From Talinum fruticosum (Eukaryota > Streptophyta > Magnoliopsida > Caryophyllales > Talinaceae), in assembly GCA_021018815.1 (NCBI GenBank), contig JAITYX010000055.1:1054001-1118000 (forward strand): a DNA stretch of 64,000 bases. Reading direction: 5' to 3'. This document shows, piece after piece, positions 1 through 11,989 of this stretch. The notes under the pieces were generated by a model. That model had not been told where the DNA came from, ran no database searches, and saw nothing but the letters and a program-made list of their open reading frames with translations. The translations under genes and the position numbers were made by a program. Every line of letters begins with the position of its first letter. Positions within the stretch are counted from its first letter, which is position 1.

Positions 1-194
1 CCAGCTTCGTGCAGAATGGGGTTCAACTGCCATCACCACCGGTCAAGTGGGTTAGACCAGAAAGTGGAAATAACAACAATACTTTCCGAAAACACGACAA
101 ATCTCCCCAGAAACAGGTGGTTAGGCAGGTTTATCAGGTGAAGACACCAAAACCACAGACACCCCCAGATTCTCAGTCAACTCAGCAGGGTTGA
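1..194 (+). CDS. C-terminal end of an unrecognised protein (partial)
   Basis: The reading frame is open from the window edge (codons from position 3) to a TGA at 192-194, giving about 64 residues of a last exon. The peptide is rich in Asn, Gln, Pro and Lys, with a run of four Asn and a Gln-Gln-Gly end, and contains no domain I recognise. It looks like a disordered C-terminal tail of a larger protein whose body lies upstream of the window. Codon use and composition differ from the AT-rich DNA that follows, which supports coding. The gene identity is not inferred; the frame could also be a chance ORF. Confidence 0.4.
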   Translation, partial: SFVQNGVQLPSPPVKWVRPESGNNNNTFRKHDKSPQKQVVRQVYQVKTPKPQTPPDSQSTQQG

Positions 195-1185
195 GTGTGA
201 ATATCAAAACCATGGAAGGTTTTCAGTGGAGTTCATATCGGAATTCCATTACTATCCATTGACCTGTACAGAGAAAACTCTTAGCTCCAACACAATTGCC
301 AGAAGCTTCTCGGCAAGGAAAAGTGGATCCTGGATCCTCGCTATCTTTCGATCCAAGGGTTTGGTGAGGCTTTTCTTCTGTTGTCTTGTTTATGTATTTG
401 ATTGTTGTTAGCATCAAGATCTGTTAGGCAGTCCTTTTCGATTATACGATCTGGGTTTGAGTGGGTCAGTAAATTGGTCAGTAAATTGAATACATTGTAG
501 CCTAGTGTCATGGTAGACATTAGTATTTCGATTAATTGGTCCTTTCTAATTTGAATTTGTAATTCTGTAATCAGGTCAAATATGAATCGATGTACAAACT
601 ACAATTTCCAAACATTACATTCTGACACAATGGTAGATGTAAGAAAATCTTTGCACTTCACTTTGAGGGTTCATATTTACTTCTCCAAAATTCATTTCTG
701 ACTGTTTAGTTTGCTTGCTCGGGTAAATTTGTTAATCGCAGACTCGCAGGTCTCTCCCCCTCCCCCTCTCCCCCCAAAAAAAAAAAACAGCAAGGTTGTC
801 CCGCAGGACAACATTTGATAAAATTGGAGCAATACAAAGCATCCGGCTATATTGACCGTTGGTGAATGGTGATATGAACAAGATAAATGCCCTCAAACAT
901 AGCGTATGGAACGTTATTTCTTAAGTAGAAATTATTGATATTCAATATCTGTTATCCAAAAATCTTTCTCTAAGTAGGCGATATAAACCATTGAAACAAT
1001 GCCTTGTGGTCATAGATAGTTTAAATCAACATATATTATTTTTCTAAACAAATATAATTTACGTGTTGAAACATTGATCTTGTGGTCAATCAACTAGTCA
1101 GATACTGTGGTCAATCAACCAGTTAGACACGCGAGTACAAGATATATCTATAACTTTTAAGTTTACACATTCAAAAAAAAAAATT
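195..1185. other. 3' flank and AT-rich spacer, no gene seen
   Basis: This follows the first stop codon and probably starts with a 3' UTR. It contains a C-rich then A-rich low-complexity stretch near 752-787. Near 1080-1125 the phrase GTGGTCAATCAAC occurs twice, and a related inverted copy lies near 1468-1490, so the next MITE may sit inside another small inverted-repeat element. No coding region is supported. Confidence 0.4.
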
Positions 1186-1453
1186 GCATCCCCTTTGTCT
1201 CAAAAAAATTATCACCTTTAATTTTTCACGTATTTAAGAAAAATTAATAAATTAATCTCTTTAATAAATAAATTTTCATTACTAACCTTAGCGTTGCATT
1301 TAAATTATTTATTTAAAAAATTTTTCTCCAGTTTATAATTATTTTTAAAATTTAAAGAGAGAATAATTTAAGAATATTATATATTTAAAGTTATCGTTTT
1401 TAAAAAGTCGACATCCCAATAATGGACATTTTTTTTTTAATGAAGGGAGTAAT
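1186..1453. mobile_element. Stowaway-like MITE (degenerate)
   Basis: The left end reads ATCCCCTTTGTCTCAAAAAA and the right end finishes in AATGAAGGGAGTAAT. These resemble decayed versions of the CTCCCTCCGTCC...GGAGGGAGTA ends of plant Stowaway MITEs. The body is about 265 bp, very AT-rich and has no ORF, as expected for the family. The target duplication is not clear. Confidence 0.45.
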
Positions 1454-2454
1454 ATCATAAAAGCTATTTGACCAATTGATTAACCACAAAACAATTGTGC
1501 CAATGGCTATGACCCATGAAGCCATCTGATTGGTGACAAGTCGGTCCTTAATAGGCCTTAGGTGCCGCCTTGGATCTAATCTGGCATAAAAAGATCTAAG
1601 TTGGGGTCACTTATTTTAAATAAATAAATAAATAGATTAGACGATTAAATTCGCAAATAACATTATGTTTAGTAAAAAAATAGTTTAAACATGTAAAATA
1701 ATATATAGCAAAATATGTTAGGTGTTAGGTTTGATTTCTGCTCTTTTATTGTATTGTATTGTCTTTTTTTTTTTATTTAAACCAAAAATACATCCATCGG
1801 TCTTGATGCGATAACTAAGGACTTGAGAGAACCTCAAAAATCGGTCTTGATGCAACAATAGAAACCAGAGTCAGAGGATCTTAGCAAAGAAAGTAGCCCC
1901 GATAAGCGTAGGAAGCAGAGAAAGACAAACTAGACGAGATTATTTGACGTTTTTTCTCCTGTGAATCCAACAAATGTTAAGATTTTTTTCTGAGCTTTAT
2001 GAAGAAATTACTGTCACTCTCTATTCTAATATATACTAATATTTACAATCACTAAGCGGATTTGCCTTTCAAACTGCTCTTATTTGGATTAAATTTGGGT
2101 GTAAATTGTATGGTGTTTTAAGTTTGTGTTTGGTAGACTAGTCCCCGCAGAAGTAGCCTTTTCATGTTCACGTAGCGATTTTGAGAAATTAATATGATTA
2201 GTTTGTGTAGCAATTTTGAGAAATTAATGTAATTAGTTTGTGTTGCTTCAAAAATAGTTTTTATGTAGCAATTTTGAGAAGTTAATATGAAGTCAATTTG
2301 ACAAGTTAATTTGTGTTGTTTCAAGTAGGGTTTTGACATTTTCGTATCGAATGTCTTTTGTTAGTCGTATAATTGGGAAATTAGTCGGGTTTTTTAATAT
2401 AATTTTGATACTTGTTAAGCCAATAGCATAAATGGTAGCTATGATTAGCACTAG

Positions 2455-2715
2455 CAAAATTTTGTACGACCTGATTATCCGAATTTATCCGACTCAGAAA
2501 AAAGGGTCCGAGTATGACTTTTTTGTCCGAATTTTAAATTCGGGCATAAAATTTTCATATTTCTATTATACGAACTCGATTTTAACCCGAATTTAAGCTT
2601 GTCCGAATTATTCGACTAGAAAAAATCGGATATCGGACAAAAAATTTCATTCGATAATCGACTCAATTTCGATCCGAACCCGAATTTTTATTAGCGTTAG
2701 CTATAATAGTGCTCA
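2455..2715. repeat. Possible MITE built of CCGAATTT/TCGGGT motifs
   Basis: This 260-bp block is full of short direct and inverted motifs (TCCGAATT, ATTCGGGC, ACCCGAAT). It is bounded by related sequences, TAGCTATGATTAGCACTAGC on the left and an inverted GCGTTAGCTATAATAG on the right. The structure resembles small hAT-type plant elements with subterminal repeats. The boundaries and target duplication are uncertain. Confidence 0.3.
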
Positions 2716-3507
2716 TCTTGCACTACCCTACCCATTAACTGAAAATCCTATCGTAGCTCTAGAAGTACCTAGTAAGATGGTCCCAAAAATTAAAAATTTC
2801 TTTTGTTTTATTTTTATTCTTAACATCCTCTCCATATTTTTTCTTTTTGTCAAACAATCTATTAACATATTATTCGGGAGTATGAGATTACTCCAATATA
2901 AAACTAACGTATTGACATTTTAACAACTGGTCTCTTTTTTCTTTTTCAGATTGCCAAATATATCTCAACTTTTGTAATAAAGATCGACAAAAAAAAATAT
3001 CAATGGTGGAGTGCCCTTAATTTAATGGAAATTGTTTTTAGGGCCTTCCAATTTGATAATCAATCATTGAAAACTATTACATACACCCTTGGTACAAAAG
3101 TATGGTAAACTTTCCTTGTATTTTCGGATTTTTTTTCCTAAACATATATGGTATATTATTATTTTGTTATTTTTTTTCTAACATATTTATCTTCTGAAGA
3201 GGTCAAGGGTTTGAATATCTTTTTCAACATCTTCTCACTTGTACTTTGTTATTTTTTTACTTAGTTTCGTGTAGCTGATTTTTAAATTTTAACCTTTAAT
3301 TTTAAGTTATTTTTTACTCTTAGTATTTTTAAACAATATTGAAAATCAATAACTACTTTTAGCATTTTAAAAATTTTGTATTATATAAGGTATTTTATAT
3401 TATATATTTATATGTAATTTTATTAAAAACTGTAGTATTATATATATCTCTCTAATTTTCAATTTTTTTCATTTAAAAGTTTTTATAATATTACAAATAA
3501 AATAATT

Positions 3508-4500
3508 AACCATTGTAAAAAAATTAGAAATAGAAAGATACTTTTTTAAAAAGAATAGCATTGAGGTTTATATCGGTGTTGTTATAGTTTTTAGAGTACA
3601 TTGTCACATTGTTTAGTGTATGATAAAATAAAGTTTAGTGTTGAGCTTTAGATATGTGATGTTTATGATAGATCAATATTTAGTATTGAGCTTTATATTA
3701 ACACTATAGTAGTTTCAATTTTAATTTTTACTTTTTAGTGTATATTAGAATGTCGTTTAATGTATTATACATCAATGTGCAGTATTCAACATTAAATCTA
3801 GAACATTCCGATTTTAGTTTTTAGTTTATTATAAAATAAGAAACATTGTAAAAAAATTAAAAATAGAAAGATAATTTTTTTCTTTTGAAAAAAATAGCAT
3901 TGAAGTTTAGATCGAGTATTACTATCGTATCAAGTTATAGTTTTTAGTGTATATTATAATATTGTTTAGTGTATGACAGAATAAAATTTAGTGTTGAGCT
4001 TTAGATAGGTGATTTTAACTTTTAATTATTAGTGTATATTATAACATTATTTAGCGTATCATAATCAACATTTAGTGTTGAGCTTTAGATCAACACTATA
4101 GTAGTTTCATTTTTTAATTTTTACATTTTATTGTATATTAGAACATCGTTTAGTGTATTATACATCAGTTTTTAATGTTGAACAATAAATCTAGAACATT
4201 TTGGTTTTAGCAACCTTTTTATTGACGTCATATCTGATCTCGTCGTATCAAATCTCTTACTCTTGAGCCTTGAATTCCAAAATGGGGATCGAATTTAGTT
4301 GCTTCTTCTCCTCAAAGAGACAAGACTGAATCAATCCACTTCAATATTTAGTGTTGAGCTTTAGGTCAACACTATAGTAGTTTCAGTTTTAAATGTTTAC
4401 TTTTTAGTGTATATTAGAATGCGCTTTAGTGTATTATAGATCAATGTTTAATGTTGAACAATAAATCTAGAACATTGTGGTTTTAGCAACCTTTTCATTG
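3508..4500. repeat. Diverged tandem repeat, unit about 330-500 bp
   Basis: A block starting ATTGTAAAAAAATTAGAAAT at about 3508 recurs at 3842, each followed by an AGCATTGA(A/G)G stretch, then TTTAGTGTTGAGCTTTAGAT and AACACTATAGTAGTTTCA. A third, partial copy runs from about 4345 to 4500. The CTTACTCTTGAGC...GGGGATCGA segment occurs at about 4256 and again at about 4510. Copies differ by many substitutions and indels. No ORF of note. Confidence 0.6.
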
Positions 4501-4732
4501 ATGGCATATCTCTTACTCTTGAGCTTTCAATTCCAGCAAGGGGATCGACTTGGTGCTTCTTCTCCCCTCAAGAGACAAACTGAATTCAATTTGTGTGTGT
4601 GTAAGCGCGCGCATGCGTGCACAAGCCACTTCACCATCACTAGACCAGCACTGTGAATCGACCTCCTTTGATTCAGATAACAAGAAACTTAATTTTTAAA
4701 TCCAATTTTTACTCTTTTGCGCACACTCGCAC

Positions 4733-4738
4733 GCACAT

Positions 4739-4770
<32 letters not shown>

Positions 4771-4965
4771 CAGCCACACGAACAGTCAGGCGTTGGAGGA
4801 GAATGGGAGCTTCGCCATAGTCATCACCGGAGCAATCATGATTCACAGAGTTCTATTAGTGCTTTGGCTTGCTTGAAGTTGACACCCGCCGATGATTTGG
4901 CCGAAATCACTCTCCTAACTCTCATCTCTGTCCGTTCTCTCTCTCTCTCTCTCTCTCTGTCTTTT
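4733..4965. repeat. (CA)n/(AG)n and (CT)n microsatellites facing each other
   Basis: A CA-rich stretch runs into an (AG) run at about 4745-4770. About 165 bp further on, a (CT) run occupies about 4937-4958, followed by TGCATGCGCGCATATG. The AG and CT runs are complementary and could pair as a long weak hairpin. The ORF crossing them is low-complexity and not credible. Confidence 0.6.
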
Positions 4966-5031
4966 GCATGCGCGCATATGTTTGAGATTTGGTGTGTACA
5001 ATTCTCCTATACCCTAGGGTATATGATATAA

Positions 5032-6600
5032 GAGCTGATCAATCATAAGGAACCCAACTTGCACCGAAATTGAATCCCTATTTCCTCAAAGTCTGATAAA
5101 AAGAATAGGCAAAGCACAATGTATCAATCAAGTATCAACCAGCAATTCTGCCCATGTTTAAGAGCTAAGCCAAGGAGAATTTGCAGCATGGAGATGGATG
5201 ATTTTGATTATTCAGAGGTGCTCGTAATGCACTGATGCACTCCTCGACGTAGTTAAATCATACACCATTCACTTCATGGCATTAAAATGAGCAAAGTCAT
5301 GACCGGCATAGCCCTGGAATGTTCAAGCTGAAGAGGAAGAGAAAGGTTCCTTGACATGGATGCTTAGCCTACTCTGTCATGGCCCACTCTGAGTGGCTTT
5401 CGCAAGGCAAATGAATGCTTATCCTATGGAACATAGACCTAGATTGTTTCACAGACAAGCTTTTTGTTTGCTAACATCAGAGTCAACAAGGACTAGAGTG
5501 CCTTTCAGGCAATGAAGAACCACTAATTTGTTAGAAAATGGATACAGAAAATTAATAGTGTCATTTGCAATCAAGTCGAGGCCAGTCTAACCTAAGTAAA
5601 ATTATGCTGTAGTTTCTAGCCTACCTTCCACAGACCTCCTTTTTCTTTTTTGGAATTTGCAAACCCCCTTCTTTTTACCAATACCCCAAGTGCAGATAAA
5701 TTATGAATCTAGGCCAAGCTATGTCAGGGACTACCATATAAGTAGTAACTCTAAGGGAAAAAGGCTTACCAGTGTGACAAGCTACACAAAGGCCGGATTA
5801 GGCAGATGACATCCAGTTGGTGTGAAAGTACTCAGTTAGAAGTACATGTCAACGACTCAATCTGGCATATTGTTGCCAGTATAACCTTCATGAAGTTTGC
5901 AAGCATATAATTCACAAAATAGCATATAATGCACAAAATAGCACCTCTAGAAAATGAACTGATAGCTTTCTTAGAAGAATTCAAGGCTGTATGGTGACAA
6001 CCAAAGAGGACAGAACCATCTCGAACTAGAAGCAAGGCCTCTTTGCAAAAACATAAAGCATTCTCTGATATCAACCCACAAGCGCCTAGTGAATCCATAA
6101 AGCTACTCAAGAGCTATGAACTATTTTATAAGTTATAACCAAGCATCCATGCAATAGAAGCTGTGATAGAATTATCCACTTTCAAGCTGCAATTCAACTA
6201 AAAATGTCGAAATTGAGCAACCTTTTCCTTTTCCGACTCTGTATTATTGGCCGTAATCCATGCCTCTAAAATCTAGGTTTCAATAAAAACAACCTCGCAA
6301 TAATTCCACTGTAGAAGCCTCATATCCTACCTAGGAAAATTTTGGGCATTGGTTTGGTTGGGAGCTTGATTGAACCCACCATTGACAAGCTTGATTGAAC
6401 TCCTCCATTTTGATCTTTTAGCTACTTGCAAGCACTTATCTTTACATGAACATTTGCTCAAAACAACATAAAGCAAGGTGATTTCATACCCAAAAGAATT
6501 GACAAGCTAAATACAATCAAGACTATGACTTCCATAATTCCATTTTTAAACACCTCTTTATTTTTTATCTTCTAACTACTTTCAAGCACTTGTTTCACAA
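5032..6600. other. Spacer downstream of the rubredoxin gene, no recognised gene
   Basis: No known gene family is visible. The longest minus-strand frame (5832-6110, 92 codons) is not low-complexity but matches nothing I recognise and has no clear splice partners. It could be a decayed exon or chance. The part just below 6757 is likely the 3' UTR of the rubredoxin gene. Confidence 0.35.
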
Positions 6601-6756
6601 GAACATTTGCTCAAAAACATAAATTATAAAGGTGATTCCATACACAAAAGATATATCAACATTTACTCTTCTTCCACTTCTTCTGTACTCATGTATAGCA
6701 TCATTACAACTACCCACAAAAACTACAATAATTCCCCTTACAAATGCTTTCAAATG

Positions 6757-7341
6757 TTATTGCAAGAAATAGCCACTCAAGAAGAGACAAAAGAAGAAGA
6801 ACAAGGTACCATAGATAAGCAAAGCCTTCTGGCCAGAGGTGAGAGAATTACCACCAAGCCCAAATTGCTGGTTCTGGGCAAACCCTGCAATCTCCACACT
6901 CTTACTCTCAAAGAAGCTCTTGGCAGCCCCACAAGTCGGGCACCTCCAATCTTCGGGCAGCTGCCCGAAGGGCAGCCCTGGTGGTATGGGGTAAGAGGGG
7001 TCACCCGCAGCTTCATCATAGCGATACCCACAAGACCTACACTCGTAAATTCCAGTGTTCAAGACTGCAAATTTCTCCTCCAATCTTCTCTTATCGAAAT
7101 TCTCCGAAGAATCTGACGAACTGGGTTCCTCTGAATTCGGCTCTTCTGAAACGGGTTTGTCCTCTTTTGATACATCGAGTGATTTTGCGGTGAGATTGGG
7201 GGCATTTGAGAGGTTTTGGAGAGAGAAAATTTTGCGGGCATTGGAGAAAATGATGGGTTTAAGATGGGTTCTGGGTTTTGGAGGGGAAGGTGAAGCAAGG
7301 TGAAAAGAGAAGGTTGTGGGTCTTGTAATGGCAGAAACCAT
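6757..7341 (-). CDS. RBD1: Chloroplast membrane-anchored rubredoxin (RBD1 type)
   Basis: An intronless 194-residue protein. The start is the ATG at 7341-7339; an upstream in-frame ATG at 7494 would add 51 residues unlike a transit peptide. Residues 1 to about 55 are rich in Ser, Thr, Pro and basic residues, as in a chloroplast transit peptide. An acidic Ser/Glu linker follows (about 58-82). The rubredoxin domain spans about 98-148: CRSC (Cys101, Cys104) and CPTC (Cys134, Cys137) bind one iron, with the family signature Gly-Tyr-Arg-Tyr-Asp after the first pair and LPEDWRCP before the second. A hydrophobic segment at about 172-192 is a C-terminal membrane anchor. Known family role: thylakoid rubredoxins (RBD1/RubA) are needed for photosystem II assembly in plants, algae and cyanobacteria. 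The frame is intact, unlike several neighbours. Confidence 0.93.
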   Translation of the reverse strand: MVSAITRPTTFSFHLASPSPPKPRTHLKPIIFSNARKIFSLQNLSNAPNLTAKSLDVSKEDKPVSEEPNSEEPSSSDSSENFDKRRLEEKFAVLNTGIYECRSCGYRYDEAAGDPSYPIPPGLPFGQLPEDWRCPTCGAAKSFFESKSVEIAGFAQNQQFGLGGNSLTSGQKALLIYGTLFFFFCLFLSGYFLQ

Positions 7342-7664
7342 TGTTTTTGGTATCCTCTTTTTGCTCCCCCTCTTTGTTTTGGTATGTGTTTTTTGCTCAG
7401 TTTTTGGTGCTGAAATTGTGAGAGAGAAATGGAGATAATGATGAATTTGGTGCTGTAAATGTCTCGATTGAAGTGGGTCTTTTGGGCTAAGCAATTAGCA
7501 GCATGTGGAAGAAGAAGAAGAGGAGAGAAGGTTCCATGAAGAGGCATATGCCATTTTTCATGAGAAAGAGAATTGTCTTTTTTGGTCGAGAGTGTTCTGT
7601 TGGATAAGAGATATGGGGTTGGCATGTCTATTTTGCTAATGCCTTGTGGCTCAGTCACCTCCAC

Positions 7665-8440
7665 ATGTGTGAAAATCTATCTTGCAAGTGTAACAAGCTT
7701 ATTAGATTTAGATTTTGTATGATTTTTCTTACATTAAGAGCTTCGAGCCTAAGGACTGGGATGTTTGATGTTTATAATAATATTTATAACAGTTAATAAT
7801 TCGTATCAACTATAATCTTCATATTTGATGTTGATTATTATTATTATTATTATTGTTGTTGGTTACGATAATTGTATTTTGGTATCAAAAGATATACAAA
7901 TATTTATATCAAATGAGCCACCATTGTTATGATATGAAATTGTTATAATTTTTCAAAAACATTAATTTAGAACTTACGCATTCCTTTACTTCAAAATATT
8001 AACCTTAGGAATGTAATTTTTGAATCTTTTGTTAAACTTGATAATTGCATTTTTTTGAAATAGGTATTTTGGGAGCTAATTTTTTCCTAAAAAACATTCA
8101 TGTAAAACTAAAATATATTAGGAACAAAATATATGAATTTCTGATTGAATAAAAATTAATTTAATTAGCAAAAATTTATTATTGACCAATATTCGTTATT
8201 GTGAAATATACTATGAACATTATCACTAATAGTACTTTAAAAAATTCATAATTATTCGTAATAGTTAGCGAGTTAATCGTAATAGTCAATTATAACGACT
8301 CGTATTAGTTTCAGTAACTGAAAATTCAATCATATTTGAAAAAACTTTCAATATATAATAGTTAATCTCACCTATCTATTAAAAAAACAGATCTAAACCA
8401 TTAATATGTTTTAATCATGGTTAATTGTTATTTATTTTCT
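7665..8440. other. AT-rich spacer upstream of the rubredoxin gene
   Basis: Contains a short (TTA) run near 7838-7855 and repeated TTATAA/TAACAG phrases resembling the internal sequence of the hAT-like element at 53.5 kb. No gene is seen. Confidence 0.35.
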
Positions 8441-8463
8441 CTATCCTAGTAAACTCGCTTCTA

Positions 8464-8660
8464 CTACTCTCTCTCTCTCTCTCCTCTCTATGAACCAGGT
8501 GTATGTCATTCTCATCCTCCCTCTCGGTCTCCTTCTTGCTCCTGCGTCCGTCTCTCTCCGAGCATGACCCTCTCTCTCGCTCTCCCTTATCCATGCCCGG
8601 AGCACCCATCCCTCTCGCTCTCCCTTATCCATGCCCGAGCACCATCTCTCTCGCTCTTCT
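8464..8660. repeat. CT-rich low-complexity tract
   Basis: A (CT) run at about 8465-8485 is followed by CTCTCGCTCTCCCTTATCCATGC-type units that repeat three times up to about 8670. Overlapping ORFs on both strands here are products of the repeats. Confidence 0.6.
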
Positions 8661-8674
8661 TCATCCATGCCCAT

Positions 8675-9737
8675 TAGGGGTGTGCAAAGTCGATTAACCT
8701 GGACTTTCGGTTAACCGACTTTTCGGTTCATCAAAAAGTTGAATCATGAATCGAACCGAAATTTTCGATTAAGCGATTTTACGTAATCAGAAAAATTCGG
8801 TTCGATGAGAACTCGATCCAGTAATCGAACCGAAATGTCCGGTTAACCGACTTTTCGGGTCGGTTAACGGTACCCATTAGTACAAAGATCCAACAAGAGG
8901 AGAGAGAGAAGTAGCATGAACAACAAGATCCACTAATCGAAAAAATCCAACAAGCAAAATCATGTAGAAAACGCAACCAATTGTGTATCCGTCGAGCATC
9001 GGTACAAAGATACAAGCATGAACAAACAACATCCACAAATCAATTCAAAAGTAAAAGCAAAAAAAAAAATTACGAAATTAAAATGGAGGAGTAGCATGCG
9101 CCGGATGATGAAGAAAAAGGATGGTTGTAGAAGGCCGGCGAACTATTGGAGCGGAAGGACATCGGAGGGGCAAAGAAGACAATAACGTTGAGCGGCGACC
9201 ATCGGCCATCGGATCCGCACGAAAGGAAGCAATTACTTGAAGTCGGCTCCGGGGAGGGTCATGAAGAATGTCGATGGAAGAGAGAGGGAGAGAAGAGGAG
9301 AGAGAGAGGTGGGAGAGGAGTGAAGACGACAGAGAAACGTTGAGCGAGCAACCGTCGGATCTACGGGAAGGAAGCGATCACCGCGACGCCGGCGCCGGGA
9401 TGTTCAGGTGGAGTGGTCGACGGGAGCGAGAAGGGGAGGGGGAAGGAGAGGAGAGACAGAGGCGCGAGAGGGGGCGAGCAACAGCAGAGTAGGAGCAATT
9501 AGGTTTTCAAAGGGTTTGGCTTAACCCATAACATATATTTATACTCATTTTTAAAATAAAAAAAAGTTCGCCGATTTTTTATTTCTCCGAACCGAAACCG
9601 AACCGAAAACCGAAAATAATTTTCGGTTCGGTTAACCAAACCGATTATTTAAGAAAAATCTATCGGTTAACCGCTTTTTTGTTCGGTTTTCGGTTTTTCA
9701 GGTCGGTTTTTCGGTTTCGGTTTTTCTGCACACCCCT
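8675..9737. mobile_element. Non-autonomous hAT-type transposon with 8-bp TSD
   Basis: The left end TAGGGGTGTGCA and right end TGCACACCCCT are inverted. The same 8 bases, ATGCCCAT, lie immediately outside both ends (8667-8674 and 9738-9745), the target-site size of hAT elements. The subterminal regions are packed with CGGTTAACCGA and TCGGTTCGG motifs in both orientations, as in hAT elements whose transposase binds subterminal repeats. The 1.06-kb interior has no transposase frame; it holds GA-rich low-complexity sequence at about 9140-9490. It would depend on a transposase supplied elsewhere. Confidence 0.85.
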
Positions 9738-9745
9738 ATGCCCAT

Positions 9746-10429
9746 AGGGCCATAGCAACCCTCCCTAGGTCCTGGTACTTTACCCCAAGAATAAGCAAAC
9801 TGCCTATGTATTTTATCCCCAAGAGTGCAACTCAAACACAGAAAGGTAGATGATACAATAATGGAGGACGACGTTAGCTCCCAACAATTAAAAGTAAAAC
9901 TCGATTAGCTCTACTAGGTCATGGTACTACACAACCGATGCTAGCCAGAACTCATGATCCGCTGATACAAATGCACTTTGATCAGTGTATGAGGTGCCAA
10001 CTTCATAACCAGTTACAATAGCTACAAAGGCTTTGCATCATGCCATCACAACTTCTCAAGTATTCTACAACAATCAATAACCACTTGTACATCGTTATTA
10101 TTGTTGATTTTGCAGGGCAGAGGTATGGGGGAATACATTCATCATCTTTTACATAGGAATCCCCCTACTTAGCAAGCTAAAAGAAAACTCACATCAGAAA
10201 TGAAAAATGACCAACACCACAGCAGTACATAATTGATTCTTTTGATATGGCAGAACACCAATGATCTGCTTCTTATTTCTTCCTCTACAAATAGTTCTCC
10301 CTTGAAGTAATCCGAACACAAGGGTAGAACTTTCAACTTCAGCATAATATACTAGGCATTCACAGAAGACTATCATCTTATATAGGTGTGAATTCAGACT
10401 CCCAACTTTACTGCAAACTTACCCGAAAT
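9746..10429. other. Spacer, no gene seen
   Basis: Mixed-composition DNA without a credible ORF or recognised repeat. Confidence 0.3.
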
Positions 10430-10735
10430 TGAAAGAACGATGGTTGGCGCCAACGATGACGGTGGCAGTGCCGGTCACGGGGATGTTGGATTGCAGAGGC
10501 AACCACGGAGACCATGATGGTGGGCGGTGGCTCCGGTGGAGGTTATTCTGCCCCGGTGCACGAGCGAATGAGAGGGCGACCATTCCCAAAAATTGAAGGA
10601 ACGATATGGTCACCCCTGACGATGATAGTGGCAGCGGCAAAGACAGGGAAGGTGGGTTGCGGCGTCGAACATGGTGGCGGTTACGGTCCTTGGGGCAGTG
10701 AAGAATTGTTATGGGGATGTTGGGTTACAGAGTGA
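10430..10735. repeat. Two diverged direct copies of a GC-rich ~167-bp unit
   Basis: ATTGAAAGAACGAT at about 10430 and ATTGAAGGAACGAT at about 10597 each open a similar GC-rich block with GACGATGA...GTGGCAG. The composition stands out from the AT-rich surroundings, and the short ORFs on both strands (73 codons each) follow the repeat rather than a gene. It may be part of an old transposon. Confidence 0.4.
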
Positions 10736-11059
10736 AAGGGAGCATGAGGGGGTGGGGTTGGAAGAATTAGGTTTTTTCATAGCAACATTAAAAAAAATTA
10801 AACATGATTAAGGCAGAAAAAATCAACAACTGAGATTTAATTTAACTATGATAGTTTTAAAAATTTCAACTATGAAAGAATTTTTCAAACTCATAACAAC
10901 TTGTAACAGCTAATAGTTAGTTTTTAACAGTTAAAATTAACAACCATAAGAGTTTTATGCCTAAGAATTCATTTTTTTATCCTTGGATTGCATTGTGAGC
11001 ATATTATAGGTGAGTAACCTAGGTAAGAAAGTAAGAAGGGGTGGAGAAAGGAGACGAAT

Positions 11060-11935
11060 CATATTGAAATTAGATTTGCAAGCAAGGAAAATTGCAAAGA
11101 TAAGTTTGGATACTTTATGTTTGCCTAAGAAAGAAGGGGGATGTCAATAAGGCAATGTAAACAGCAAAAAATGGCTTTGGTTGCCAAGCATATATGGCAT
11201 ATTGCTTAAAAAACTGATAACCTCTGGATAAAATGGATCCATCATTATTACATCAAGAATGGAGATATATGGAGTTGCAAGCAAACATCCATGTATAGTT
11301 GCTCAAGGTTAGGGATATCATCAAGAATGGTTTTGATAAAAAATCTAGAATATGGACACCAGCTGCTGATGGCAAATACACAGCAAAATCCGGGTACAAT
11401 TTGTTGAGACACAGGGGCAATACAGTGAACTGGTATAAAATTATTTAGAGTAAGAACAGAATCCCTAGATGTGATTTTATAACCTGGTTAGCAATCCACA
11501 AAAAGCTACTCACAAAAGATAGAATGCTGAAAATGGGATTGAACTGTGATCCAAATGTGTACTATGCCAGAAGGATGAGGAGTCTCATGGTCATCCTTTC
11601 TTTTACTGTGAGTACACAAATTTTGTTTATAAAGAAACAATGCTGCATGTAGCGCACAATAGGGGGTCTACAGATGGCAGGGGATTGGGTAGAAACTATA
11701 ATACAATGCAGTGATATCAGACAGAGGAGGGATCTGCTATACTTAACAATTATTGTGATTGTGTATTATTACAGGCAAGAGAGAAACAGGAGGAATTATG
11801 CAGATACTAGTAGAGATGCAATACAGTTGAGCATAGAATGTGGAAGAACAATTCGAAATAGACTTAGGGGTGTAACCCATAAGTCCTCTTTTTTTTTTTT
11901 TTTTTTTTTTTGTAATGGTCTAGGGAATGCCCTGA
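11060..11935 (+). mobile_element. L1-type LINE remnant (ORF2 C-terminal, zf-RVT region)
   Basis: Decayed plus-strand frames keep the order of plant LINE reverse transcriptase C-termini: LPKKEGG, LWIKWIHHYYIKNGDIW, then WTPAADGKYTAKSGYNLLR, NRIPRCDFITWLAIHKKLLT and KDRML. This is the zf-RVT (RVT_3-adjacent) region found after the polymerase domain. Several stops and frameshifts interrupt it. A 25-base T run lies near 11888-11912. The 5' part of the LINE is missing. Confidence 0.75.
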
Positions 11936-11989
11936 TGAAAAATTTGTAAATTGTACTGGTTTGAAGTTTGAAATATAACATCTCTAACA

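Noticed and set aside
4717..5031. 104-codon ORF over the AG and CT runs
   Set aside because: Translation of microsatellites.
5832..6110. 92-codon minus-strand ORF
   Set aside because: Not low-complexity, but no recognised family, splice partner or conserved motif; left as undetermined spacer.
8421..8697. Overlapping Arg/Glu-rich and Ser-rich ORFs
   Set aside because: CT-rich low-complexity DNA next to a transposon.
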